From: Archaeoglobales archaeon
GTDB taxonomy: Archaea > Halobacteriota > Archaeoglobi > Archaeoglobales > Archaeoglobaceae
Reading direction: 5' to 3'
NCBI GenBank assembly: GCA_030055525.1
Contig: JASFYJ010000003.1
Span: forward strand, 62,001 to 126,000
DNA: 64,000 bases
Within the stretch, counting starts at the first letter, position 1. Every line of letters starts with the position of its first letter. Shown here piece by piece: positions 46,213-53,818 of this stretch. The notes under the pieces are model-generated. The model did no database searches, was not told the DNA's origin, and saw nothing but the letters and a program-made list of their open reading frames with translations. Both the position numbers and the translations under genes were made by a program.

Positions 46213-47240
46213 ATTTCGAACCTCAAAAGTGCAGCGATTCCACCTAGGCTTTCCAATCTTTTTCCAGGTTCAAATTCGCTGCTCATTATGACAATTTTTC
46301 CACCCATCTGCTCTACATCCTTCATAAAGCTATCTATATCCCAGCTTTCCCTCGCTTTAAATAGAAACTCGTCAGTTATCAGCAGAACATCTATGGCCCC
46401 GAATTCATAGGCTTTTTTAACTTCTTTTACACCATAAGCCACTCCTCTGCCTTTTGCAATTCCGGCCATCAACTTTTCGATGTATTCAGCTTCCTCGCTC
46501 AGCCTAATTTCTCCAACTATTCTGTCTAGGACCTTTCTTCTTAAAACTTCCGTGAAGCCTCTGATACCTATGGAAGAGGTGTCGACTATTATTGCTTTTT
46601 TGGACATCTCTGGGTTCTTTTCTCTAAGAAAATCCAAAAAGTCTTTCTTGGTAAATCCCGGGCCTGCAATAATTAGATATTTGAACTCGATTGTTTCAAG
46701 CTTCGAAGCAACTTCTCCAAAAAATTCTCTTCTTCTATCCCCAAAATTCTTCGAATAGCTAAATGAAACATCAAAAACCTCTTCAACTCCCCAGTGTCTT
46801 AAAACCCCAGCTATTGCATCGCCTTCTTCTATTGTTAAAATCAAAACTTCAGGCCGTTTCGAGGCCTCAACAGCATATCTTAACCTTTCTAACTGTTCTT
46901 TCTTCCATTTTCTTTTTATTATGCTTAACTCTTTTCCAGGGGCTATGTTTAGGGTATGGTATCCAGATTCGTCAACTCCAGCGACAATTTTTCCAATAAC
47001 TCTAACTCTGTTGGCATACCTGTGAAACTCAACTTTTTCGACTTCCACGCCAATTCTGACTGTAATTAGCTCTTTATCACTTCTAAGCTTGTCGGAACTT
47101 TGAGAAGCTCTTTTTGTCAGGGAAAAGACTACATCTCCTTTCTCTATCAAGTACTTTAGATGCCAGAGATCGTCTAAGCTTTCTGGAACAATTTTTATCT
47201 CTCCTTCTTCACCCTTCAGATTTTCCTCGACTATCTGCAT
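46209..47240 (-). CDS. pelA: Pelota/Dom34 ribosome-rescue factor
   Basis: Pelota recognises stalled ribosomes with aEF1A or ABCE1. The 343-residue protein begins MQIVEENLKGEEGEIKIVPE, then DDLWHLKYLIEKGDVVFSLT, as in the family. Its central domain carries AIIVDTSSIG and the C-terminal domain ends with GGKIVIMSSEFEPGKRLESLGG. The start overlaps the activase gene by 32 bases. Confidence 0.95.
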   Translation of the reverse strand: MQIVEENLKGEEGEIKIVPESLDDLWHLKYLIEKGDVVFSLTKRASQSSDKLRSDKELITVRIGVEVEKVEFHRYANRVRVIGKIVAGVDESGYHTLNIAPGKELSIIKRKWKKEQLERLRYAVEASKRPEVLILTIEEGDAIAGVLRHWGVEEVFDVSFSYSKNFGDRRREFFGEVASKLETIEFKYLIIAGPGFTKKDFLDFLREKNPEMSKKAIIVDTSSIGIRGFTEVLRRKVLDRIVGEIRLSEEAEYIEKLMAGIAKGRGVAYGVKEVKKAYEFGAIDVLLITDEFLFKARESWDIDSFMKDVEQMGGKIVIMSSEFEPGKRLESLGGIAALLRFEI

Positions 47241-48000
47241 ACCTCACCTTCGCAATCAGTGCTGCTCCTAGGGCCCCTATAATTTGTGGTTCTTCAGGTA
47301 CTTTTATCTCTAGCCCTAATTCTTTTTCAAGCGCTCTCTTTACACCACTGTTTTTAGCAACTCCGCCTGTTAGCACAACATCTGGCTTAACTCCAACTCT
47401 TTTTGCCATCGCTGCTATACGCGACGCTATTGCATTGTGAACACCAGCAACTATGTTTTCAACTTTTTCACCACTTGCCAAATAGCTTATAACTTCGGAT
47501 TCGGCAAAAACTGTACATGTTGAGGATATACTTACCGATTTTTCGGCTTTTTTGTCCAGTTCCCCGAGCTCGGAAACTTCTACCCCTAAAGCCGACGCCA
47601 TGACCTCCAGAAACCTTCCGGTACCTGCAGCGCACTTGTCGTTCATGACAAAACTTTCAACATTGTTGGAGACTGCGATAACCTTGCTATCTTGCCCTCC
47701 TATGTCGATGACGGTTCTAGTAGTGGGTATCAGGTATTTGGCTCCTAAAGCATGGCATGTTATTTCAGTAACTCTATCTTTTGCGAATTTTACCTTGTTT
47801 CTTCCGTATCCAGTTGCAATCACGACTTTAACGTCTTTTTCGCTTAAATTAGCCTTCATCAAAGCATTTCTGTAAACCATCTCTGCAACGTCTTCGATTT
47901 TTGGAGTTACTCTAGAAATTTCGTAGGCTAGAATTTTATTTTCATCTATGATTACACATTTTGATGTTAGAGAACCTATGTCTATACCGGCGAAGATCAT
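47209..48000 (-). CDS. hgdC: Activase of 2-hydroxyacyl-CoA dehydratase/benzoyl-CoA reductase type
   Basis: This ASKHA ATPase passes a low-potential electron to the dehydratase. The motifs are FAGIDIGSLTSKCVI (phosphate 1), IDIGGQDSKVI (phosphate 2) and VVLTGGVAKNSGVK. The two ligands of the bridging 4Fe-4S cluster are Cys123 (NDKCAAGTGRF) and Cys162 (STCTVFAESE), spaced as in HgdC. It lies after the two dehydratase subunits with a 4-base overlap. Confidence 0.92.
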   Translation of the reverse strand: MIFAGIDIGSLTSKCVIIDENKILAYEISRVTPKIEDVAEMVYRNALMKANLSEKDVKVVIATGYGRNKVKFAKDRVTEITCHALGAKYLIPTTRTVIDIGGQDSKVIAVSNNVESFVMNDKCAAGTGRFLEVMASALGVEVSELGELDKKAEKSVSISSTCTVFAESEVISYLASGEKVENIVAGVHNAIASRIAAMAKRVGVKPDVVLTGGVAKNSGVKRALEKELGLEIKVPEEPQIIGALGAALIAKVRYADSRGKSEG

Positions 48001-49169
48001 GTTAGCATCTCAAGAAACGCCTCCAATCGCGTTTCAATTTGTGCCTGGCTAAATGCTCTTGAATCCACCATATCCGCTTCTATAACTACAGATGGAACGC
48101 TTATCATCTTTTGCAGCTCATACTGGCCAAAGGAGTAGGGTTTACAACTTCTGTTAGAGTGAATTACGACTCCATCTACATCGTAGACATCTATCAGATC
48201 ATTTATCGCTTCAGCCATACGCTCTAAACCTACGTTGAGGTATATGTATATGTATGTTTCCGCTATACTGCCCAATATGTCGCTTTTATCTTTAACTATC
48301 ATCCAGCTCCATGCGTTGGTGTATGTGTCAGCAACAACGCAAGCCTTTCGAGATGCAAAAAACTCTCCAAGCCATCTTAGCTGGTACCATATTGGAATGT
48401 TATCCCAAAGAAGTCTTATTCTTTCATCATCAACAGCTGCAACACCATTTTTGATCCTCTCATCCAATTCGCTTTTCATTTCCGAGTAAAAGCTTATTGG
48501 ATACTCCGTTCCACGCAAACATACTATTGGTGCCATGTTTATGAAAGCATCGAAACACGTTAGCGGTGATGGTTTATTTCTTGCTGTAAGTAGGACGTTT
48601 TTGTAAGCTTTTACGCCAGCAAGAGCCATCATTAAAGTTTTTTGAAGTTTCCCATCGTCAAGTTTCTCTCCCGTAAGTTTCTCCAAGAAGTCCATGAATT
48701 CTACAAGCTGATCTCTTACATAGATGATATAGCTCTCTTTCACATCCTTCCTAACGAAAGGTGTGTCCAGAACAAATAGAGGCACCTTAAATATCCTGCT
48801 TAGAACTTCGTACCATTTAACAACTGTATTGCAGATGTTGTTGCATGCAAAAAGAAATGTTGGTTTAGGTAATCCACCAATGGGGCTAGATTGAGCTAAA
48901 ACGCACCCTATATCGCATCTAGCGTAAGAACAAAGATCCCTCGAAAAACCAATTTTTTCTGCATATTCCGAATAATTTGGTCCAAGTTTTGCAGCACCAA
49001 TTAGTGCTGCATGGTTTTCTGGATAAGCAGGATATATATCCATTGCGTAAAGAATTTCAACGGGAGCTCCACTTGTTACCCAGGCAACGTTTCTTGCTGA
49101 ATGTCCCATCATGTAATAGCCAGCCATAAGCTGGCGCATCCTTTCATTGGATCTTAACTTCTTCAGCAT
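47997..49169 (-). CDS. 2-hydroxyacyl-CoA dehydratase/BcrB-type subunit (B-like)
   Basis: The 390-residue protein belongs to the HgdB/BcrB/C family (2-hydroxyglutaryl-CoA dehydratase D-component). FeS-ligand cysteines are seen in CSYARCDIGCVL and FACNNICNTVVK, and the family signature HSNRSCKPYSFGQYELQ is near the C-terminus. Together with the next gene and the activase it forms the two-subunit enzyme. It could dehydrate a 2-hydroxyacyl-CoA or reduce an aromatic acyl-CoA, which sequence alone does not decide. Confidence 0.85.
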   Translation of the reverse strand: MLKKLRSNERMRQLMAGYYMMGHSARNVAWVTSGAPVEILYAMDIYPAYPENHAALIGAAKLGPNYSEYAEKIGFSRDLCSYARCDIGCVLAQSSPIGGLPKPTFLFACNNICNTVVKWYEVLSRIFKVPLFVLDTPFVRKDVKESYIIYVRDQLVEFMDFLEKLTGEKLDDGKLQKTLMMALAGVKAYKNVLLTARNKPSPLTCFDAFINMAPIVCLRGTEYPISFYSEMKSELDERIKNGVAAVDDERIRLLWDNIPIWYQLRWLGEFFASRKACVVADTYTNAWSWMIVKDKSDILGSIAETYIYIYLNVGLERMAEAINDLIDVYDVDGVVIHSNRSCKPYSFGQYELQKMISVPSVVIEADMVDSRAFSQAQIETRLEAFLEMLT

Positions 49170-50143
49170 GATATCACCTCGTAAAAGGCTTCTAGTCTTG
49201 TTCTAAGCTGTTCCAACGAAACAGCTGGGAATTCAATCTCTAAAAGCATGGTCTTTTTTCCCATCTCTTCAAGCTCTTCTTTTAACTGCGGATAATCGAA
49301 GAAGTGCGGATCACAGAATTTCATCAGTAAAAAGATAACTCCGTTGCAGTCTTTTGATAACTCCAAAATTCTTCTGAATCTCCTCTCTCTTTCATAATGC
49401 TTTGTGGGACATTCAGCTTTGTAGAGGTATTTTTCGGCTAGATACCTGAAACCGTCTTCTATCGAGTTTATATCTATCTCTGGATACTTAAAGGAGAAAA
49501 ACCTTGTTCCTGTGCAAAGATCATCCTTTATTGCAAATCCTACCTCCTCGAAAAGCTTGAAAACATTTAAAAATGGGCAAACACTGCCAGTAATTAATAC
49601 TTTTGGCTTATCTCGTTCTTTTTGTGGAACTTTAATCATTTTTAAGGCCTCTTTTACGCTCATTTCTTGAACTCTAAGAATTAGCTCGTAGTCGGGCTTT
49701 ATGGAAAACAACTCTTCAAGTTTTTTTTCGAGCTCTTTGTAAAGTTCGATGCTCTCTTTTAGAGATTGTAGAGTTATATCTCCACCCCAAAGCTTCAGAG
49801 TGGTTGCTAAATCTCTGATCTCCGATATAAGAAAGTCTTTACTCTTTTCGTCGACTCTAGTCGGAAATTCAAAATTATATACCCTCATTTTTGTATTTCT
49901 CTCCCAAATGTCGGCTAATCTCATCAAAGTGTCGCAACTTCTCGTGAATATAACTCCCTCCAGCTGAAGTTCTGCTCTTAAGGCTCTCTCTAAAGATCCT
50001 CTCGCCTGAGAGCAGGAATAACTTTGAATGTGTGCATTTGCAATTCCTGTAATGGACTCTTTAGCGAGAATTCTAAATGGGGAAAAACCAGCAGCCTCGA
50101 TCAACTCTTTTGGGGTAAAGGTACAGAAGTACCCAACTCGCAT
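49163..50143 (-). CDS. 2-hydroxyacyl-CoA dehydratase/BcrC-type subunit (A-like)
   Basis: From the ATG at 50143 the protein has 326 residues, starting MRVGYFCTFTPKELIEAAGF, a family hallmark. Cysteines in SYSCSQARGSLERAL and FTRSCDTLMRLADIW are candidate cluster ligands, and VLITGSVCPFLNVFKLFEE follows. A TTTTTAACTATTTATT element about 25 bases upstream suggests a leaderless operon start. It is the first of four leftward genes ending in pelA. Confidence 0.85.
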   Translation of the reverse strand: MRVGYFCTFTPKELIEAAGFSPFRILAKESITGIANAHIQSYSCSQARGSLERALRAELQLEGVIFTRSCDTLMRLADIWERNTKMRVYNFEFPTRVDEKSKDFLISEIRDLATTLKLWGGDITLQSLKESIELYKELEKKLEELFSIKPDYELILRVQEMSVKEALKMIKVPQKERDKPKVLITGSVCPFLNVFKLFEEVGFAIKDDLCTGTRFFSFKYPEIDINSIEDGFRYLAEKYLYKAECPTKHYERERRFRRILELSKDCNGVIFLLMKFCDPHFFDYPQLKEELEEMGKKTMLLEIEFPAVSLEQLRTRLEAFYEVISC

Positions 50144-50390
50144 GAGAATATTGAAGAATAAATAGTTAAAAAAGATTTCCATCCCTTGTCTGGTTTAAAG
50201 TATCCTTCTTATTTTTATCCTTTTTGGCAATAAAAATCTTGAAAATTTAGTTTTATTATTTATTGTTTAAGTAAAATTTTTATTTGGCATTTTAATTTTC
50301 GTATCCTATCTACGTTAAAAAAGGCTACAAGTAAACTTCTACAGTTATTAACAGAAATAATCAACTTTCGACTGATTAACTGCAGTAAAA

Positions 50391-50398
50391 CTTAAATA
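50391..50398 (+). promoter_or_regulatory. Promoter and ribosome site of pdaD
   Basis: A CTTAAATA TATA box lies about 35 bases before the ATG at 50433. AAGGTG (50420-50425) is a correctly spaced ribosome-binding site, unusual in this window where many first genes are leaderless. Confidence 0.5.
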
Positions 50399-50432
50399 CC
50401 TCAAGTATAACGCATTAGTAAGGTGCGAGAAG

Positions 50433-50996
50433 ATGGTCGAGAGCATAGGTAACGGAATAGCCGGATTGGAAGGCACTAGTGAGCATAAAAGCTATGCATA
50501 TCCAGTTTTACCGAAGTTGGTCCCAAGAAAAGTCTTCTTTACATCAGGAGTGGGTGTACACAAAGATGCGCTGGTCAGTTTCGAGCTAGCACTTAGAAAC
50601 GCTGGGATAGAGAAGTTTAACTTGGTTACTGTTAGTAGCATATATCCGCCAGGATGTGAAATCGTACAGATAGAGGAGGGTCTTAACGAGCTATATCCCG
50701 GACAAGTAGTTTTCTGTGTGATGTCAAGGATGACCAGCAATGAAGCAGGAAAGAAGATATTCGCAAGTGTGGGAGCTGCAATCCCGTCTGAAACAGCTCT
50801 ACACGGATATCTGACAGAATATCACGGATATCTTAGTAACGAAAATGAAGATCCAGGAAAACATTCCGAAGAAAGTGCAGCTTACATGCTTCGAACTGCA
50901 TTTGGGATTGAGCCTGCTAGAACATTCAATGTTACAAGAATTGCTGAAGTTAGAGAATATACAACTGTAATAGCTGCGGCAGTTTTTGTGATGTAA
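50433..50996 (+). CDS. pdaD: Pyruvoyl-dependent arginine decarboxylase
   Basis: The enzyme converts arginine to agmatine. The proenzyme self-cleaves at the Ser-Ser bond in LVTVSSIYPPGCEIV to make the pyruvoyl group. The other motifs (VPRKVFFTSGVGVHKDALVSFE; MTSNEAGKKIFASVGAAIP) are typical. The length of 187 residues is normal. Agmatine feeds polyamine synthesis and TiaS (18484-19749). It converges with the small Cys protein. Confidence 0.95.
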   Translation: MVESIGNGIAGLEGTSEHKSYAYPVLPKLVPRKVFFTSGVGVHKDALVSFELALRNAGIEKFNLVTVSSIYPPGCEIVQIEEGLNELYPGQVVFCVMSRMTSNEAGKKIFASVGAAIPSETALHGYLTEYHGYLSNENEDPGKHSEESAAYMLRTAFGIEPARTFNVTRIAEVREYTTVIAAAVFVM

Positions 50997-51000
50997 TTTT

Positions 51001-51267
51001 TTAAATTTTTATAAAATGTTTTTCCAAGAACGACTCAAATTTTTTACGTATTCGTTCTTCAGACTCCATTGAATTAAAAACTACCTCACCAGAGACGCAA
51101 CTAGTAGTGCAACCGTTTATGGCCACTGTAAAGACACCATCTTCAAAAGAAAAATTTATAAACTTGTAACTGGCTCTTAGAGTCTCCTCTATGTTCTCCC
51201 TTTTGAAGTAAGGGTTACAACCTCCGCAATATTTTATTCTAACCTCTAATTTTTCTGTAGTTGTCAT
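51001..51267 (-). CDS. Small Cys-rich protein linked to 4-hydroxybutyryl-CoA dehydratase
   Basis: From the ATG at 51267 the protein has 88 residues. It opens with EVRIKYCGGCNPYFKRENI (C-x2-C) and carries a second pair in VAINGCTTSCVSGE. The length and cysteine spacing suggest a thioredoxin-like or FeS/metal-binding small protein. It starts inside the dehydratase gene (29-base overlap), so it is cotranslated. The function is unknown. Confidence 0.65.
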   Translation of the reverse strand: MTTTEKLEVRIKYCGGCNPYFKRENIEETLRASYKFINFSFEDGVFTVAINGCTTSCVSGEVVFNSMESEERIRKKFESFLEKHFIKI

Positions 51268-52702
51268 CTGGCAGAATTCCTGCAATTATTTTAGCAAGCT
51301 CTTTTTTCATCTCCAAGTTGCTCCTCCTTAGAATCATTATCTTTTGGGCTTGCGGCGATCCAGCACCATGCATCGATTCTGGTAGCTCCGCACCTATTGA
51401 TAGGTTTTCAACAAGCCTTATAAGTCTCATTCTTTCCTCAGTTGGCACATTTGCAACTCCCTTAAGGTACTTCTCTATGAGTTTTCTCGTTTCTGGATTA
51501 GCGTAGTCTTTCTCTGAAGGCATCGTAGCTATTATACCCCCTGCAATATCTTGTGCCAGCCTTGACCATTCGTATGGCAACCGCGTGATGTTAAGCTTAG
51601 TAACGTTTGCAAGTAACTGGTTTGGCATGTAGGCTCCAGATGGTGTTTTAAAACCTTCATAAGAACAGGCAAGAGAGCAGCACCAGCAAGTCTCTGCTAG
51701 GTGTATCATTTCTGTTATTTTATCTACAACATGGGATGCTTCAGCTACGCCGTTACATTCAGCAACACTTGCAGCTGCACCGATTAAAACATCGGCCACA
51801 CCTACTTTACATCCACCGTAGTTCTGTCTATGGAAAGTTGCAAATATCTCGACAAGTTCTGCTGAAAAATCGTATTCTCCACACATGAAAACTCTATCCC
51901 AGGGAACAAAAACATCTTCGAATATTATTAATGCCTCTCCACCTACGGTAGCGTATTTTGCATTTCCACAGTCAATTTCGCCATCTAATCTTCTTGTATC
52001 ATTTGTTTGCCTACCAAAAATCATTTTAACGCCTTCAGCATCTACTGGTACTGCGAAGGCCACAGCGTAGTCTTTATCCTTTTCACTCATAGCTCTGGTA
52101 GGTAGAACGAGTATTTCGTGGGAATTTACAGCTCCTGTTATGTGTGCTTTCGCTCCCCTGACAACTATTCCATCTTCTCTTTTTTCTACAACTCTAACAT
52201 AAAGATCCTTATCAGCCTGTTCATGTGGCCTTAAGCTTCTATCACCCTTTACATCAGTCATTGCTCCTGCGACCATTAGATCCTTTTTTTGGACATACTT
52301 TACGTATTCTCTGACTCTTTCATGGTAGTCTGTTTTATACTTTTCATCCACATCGTAGCTTGTTATGTAGACAGCGTTTATTGCATCAAGTCCTACACAT
52401 CTTTGAAAACAACTGCCAGTTTTTTGTCCAAGAAGACGCATCATTCTGACTTTTTTCACAAGATCTTCCGTACTCTGGTGTATATGTGTAAACCTGTTTA
52501 TTTTCTCTCCAGTCAAGTGAGAAGTAGCAGTCATCACATCTTCATATCTTGGATCATGTGCAAGTTCGTAGGTTAAGGCTGCAGCGTTTACATGTGGGGC
52601 TGTCACTGGGTCGTCCGCAACACTTTGGATCTTTCGGCCCATAAAGTAGACCACAGGCCTGTATTTTCTTAGGCTTTCTATATACTCCCTTCCATTCATC
52701 AT
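51239..52702 (-). CDS. abfD: 4-hydroxybutyryl-CoA dehydratase/vinylacetyl-CoA isomerase
   Basis: This FAD/4Fe-4S enzyme converts 4-hydroxybutyryl-CoA to crotonyl-CoA. The cluster ligands known from the clostridial enzyme are all present: Cys98 and Cys102 (SCFQRC), His291 and Cys298 (FHRQNYGGCKVG). The length of 487 residues is normal. It lies between the small Cys protein and an MBL hydrolase. It could serve 4-aminobutyrate or succinate-type fermentation, or part of a carbon cycle. Confidence 0.93.
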   Translation of the reverse strand: MMNGREYIESLRKYRPVVYFMGRKIQSVADDPVTAPHVNAAALTYELAHDPRYEDVMTATSHLTGEKINRFTHIHQSTEDLVKKVRMMRLLGQKTGSCFQRCVGLDAINAVYITSYDVDEKYKTDYHERVREYVKYVQKKDLMVAGAMTDVKGDRSLRPHEQADKDLYVRVVEKREDGIVVRGAKAHITGAVNSHEILVLPTRAMSEKDKDYAVAFAVPVDAEGVKMIFGRQTNDTRRLDGEIDCGNAKYATVGGEALIIFEDVFVPWDRVFMCGEYDFSAELVEIFATFHRQNYGGCKVGVADVLIGAAASVAECNGVAEASHVVDKITEMIHLAETCWCCSLACSYEGFKTPSGAYMPNQLLANVTKLNITRLPYEWSRLAQDIAGGIIATMPSEKDYANPETRKLIEKYLKGVANVPTEERMRLIRLVENLSIGAELPESMHGAGSPQAQKIMILRRSNLEMKKELAKIIAGILPDDNYRKIRG

Positions 52703-52763
52703 ATCAACAGGTTTTCGTATTACATTAAAAAATTTGCGAATTATTTCATAAATTTAGAAACCG

Positions 52764-53687
52764 TTAGGGGCAGTAGGTTCTGTAAATGTACTCAAGAATG
52801 CCTTCTAGTGACTTCTTGATGAAATAATCTTCCCTTTTCTGGATATCTATGTCAAGCAGGTAGTATCTATTAAAACGGTTATCTTTTTCCAGCAACTCCT
52901 GCTTTGCGATCTCTATTATCGTATCCTTATCTTTAAAATCTCTCTTAAATGCAACATCATAAACCTCCTCTACCCAGAGAGATAGCTGCTTTTTTGCAGC
53001 TGTGATTATCTCTTTACCGTCCTTTCTGAATCCAAAATGTGCAAAGCAAACTTTAAAGTTACCCATTGATTCTATTTTACGGATACTCTCTTGAGCAGCT
53101 TCAAAGAAGAACTTCGGTGGGGTTGAAGGGCGCAGGTAGTAATCGCTCTTTAGGGTAAGATAAACTCCCAAAGCCTCTCCAACGAAGATAAAATCTTTAA
53201 AAACAAAACACTGATGATGTGAAGCGTGTCCGGGCGTATTTAGAATTTTTATCTCCTCGCCGGCAAACTCCAATTTGCTGCCTTTGAATATTCTATCTTC
53301 TGGCGTAGGTTTTGGAATTCCGTAGAATTGTGCAAAATTTCCGAGTACCTCTTTAGATGCCCTCCATAACTTTTCTGGATCTGTAAGGTGCTTTTCACCA
53401 TTTTCATGTACTACCACTTTTGTGTCTGGATAGTAGCCTATGAAATCCCCTAAACCGCCAGCGTGGTCTAAATGAACATGAGTAAGTAATACAAATTCTA
53501 TTTTTTTAATTCCGAGGTATCTTATTGATTCTACAAGTCTTGAAATCGTAGCTGCAGGGCCAACATCTACAACAACACCTGTTTGCCCATCTTTTATTAT
53601 CCAGGAAGATATGAACTTTCTAAATCCCTCAACATCTAAAGGTAGCTCTGCGAGGTATAGATCTTGGGCTATCTCAAGTATGTTCAT
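52764..53687 (-). CDS. MBL-fold hydrolase
   Basis: The 307-residue metallo-beta-lactamase-fold protein has the metal site LLTHVHLDHAGGLGDF, GHASHHQCFVF and CFAHFG. The C-terminal 80 residues are helical, as in glyoxalase II-like or acyl-CoA thioesterase-like archaeal MBL proteins. It precedes the 4-hydroxybutyryl-CoA dehydratase by about 60 bases on the same strand. Its substrate is unknown. Confidence 0.8.
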   Translation of the reverse strand: MNILEIAQDLYLAELPLDVEGFRKFISSWIIKDGQTGVVVDVGPAATISRLVESIRYLGIKKIEFVLLTHVHLDHAGGLGDFIGYYPDTKVVVHENGEKHLTDPEKLWRASKEVLGNFAQFYGIPKPTPEDRIFKGSKLEFAGEEIKILNTPGHASHHQCFVFKDFIFVGEALGVYLTLKSDYYLRPSTPPKFFFEAAQESIRKIESMGNFKVCFAHFGFRKDGKEIITAAKKQLSLWVEEVYDVAFKRDFKDKDTIIEIAKQELLEKDNRFNRYYLLDIDIQKREDYFIKKSLEGILEYIYRTYCP

Positions 53688-53818
53688 GACATCATGTCTT
53701 CTGAACTTTTTAATATCTCTTTCGCAATTTGAGTTCTTCTCAAAAATTATAGCTATAAATTGATGAGTTTTTGAACAACATTAGTAAAGTTTATAATCAT
53801 CTTCAAAAACATCTCCTA

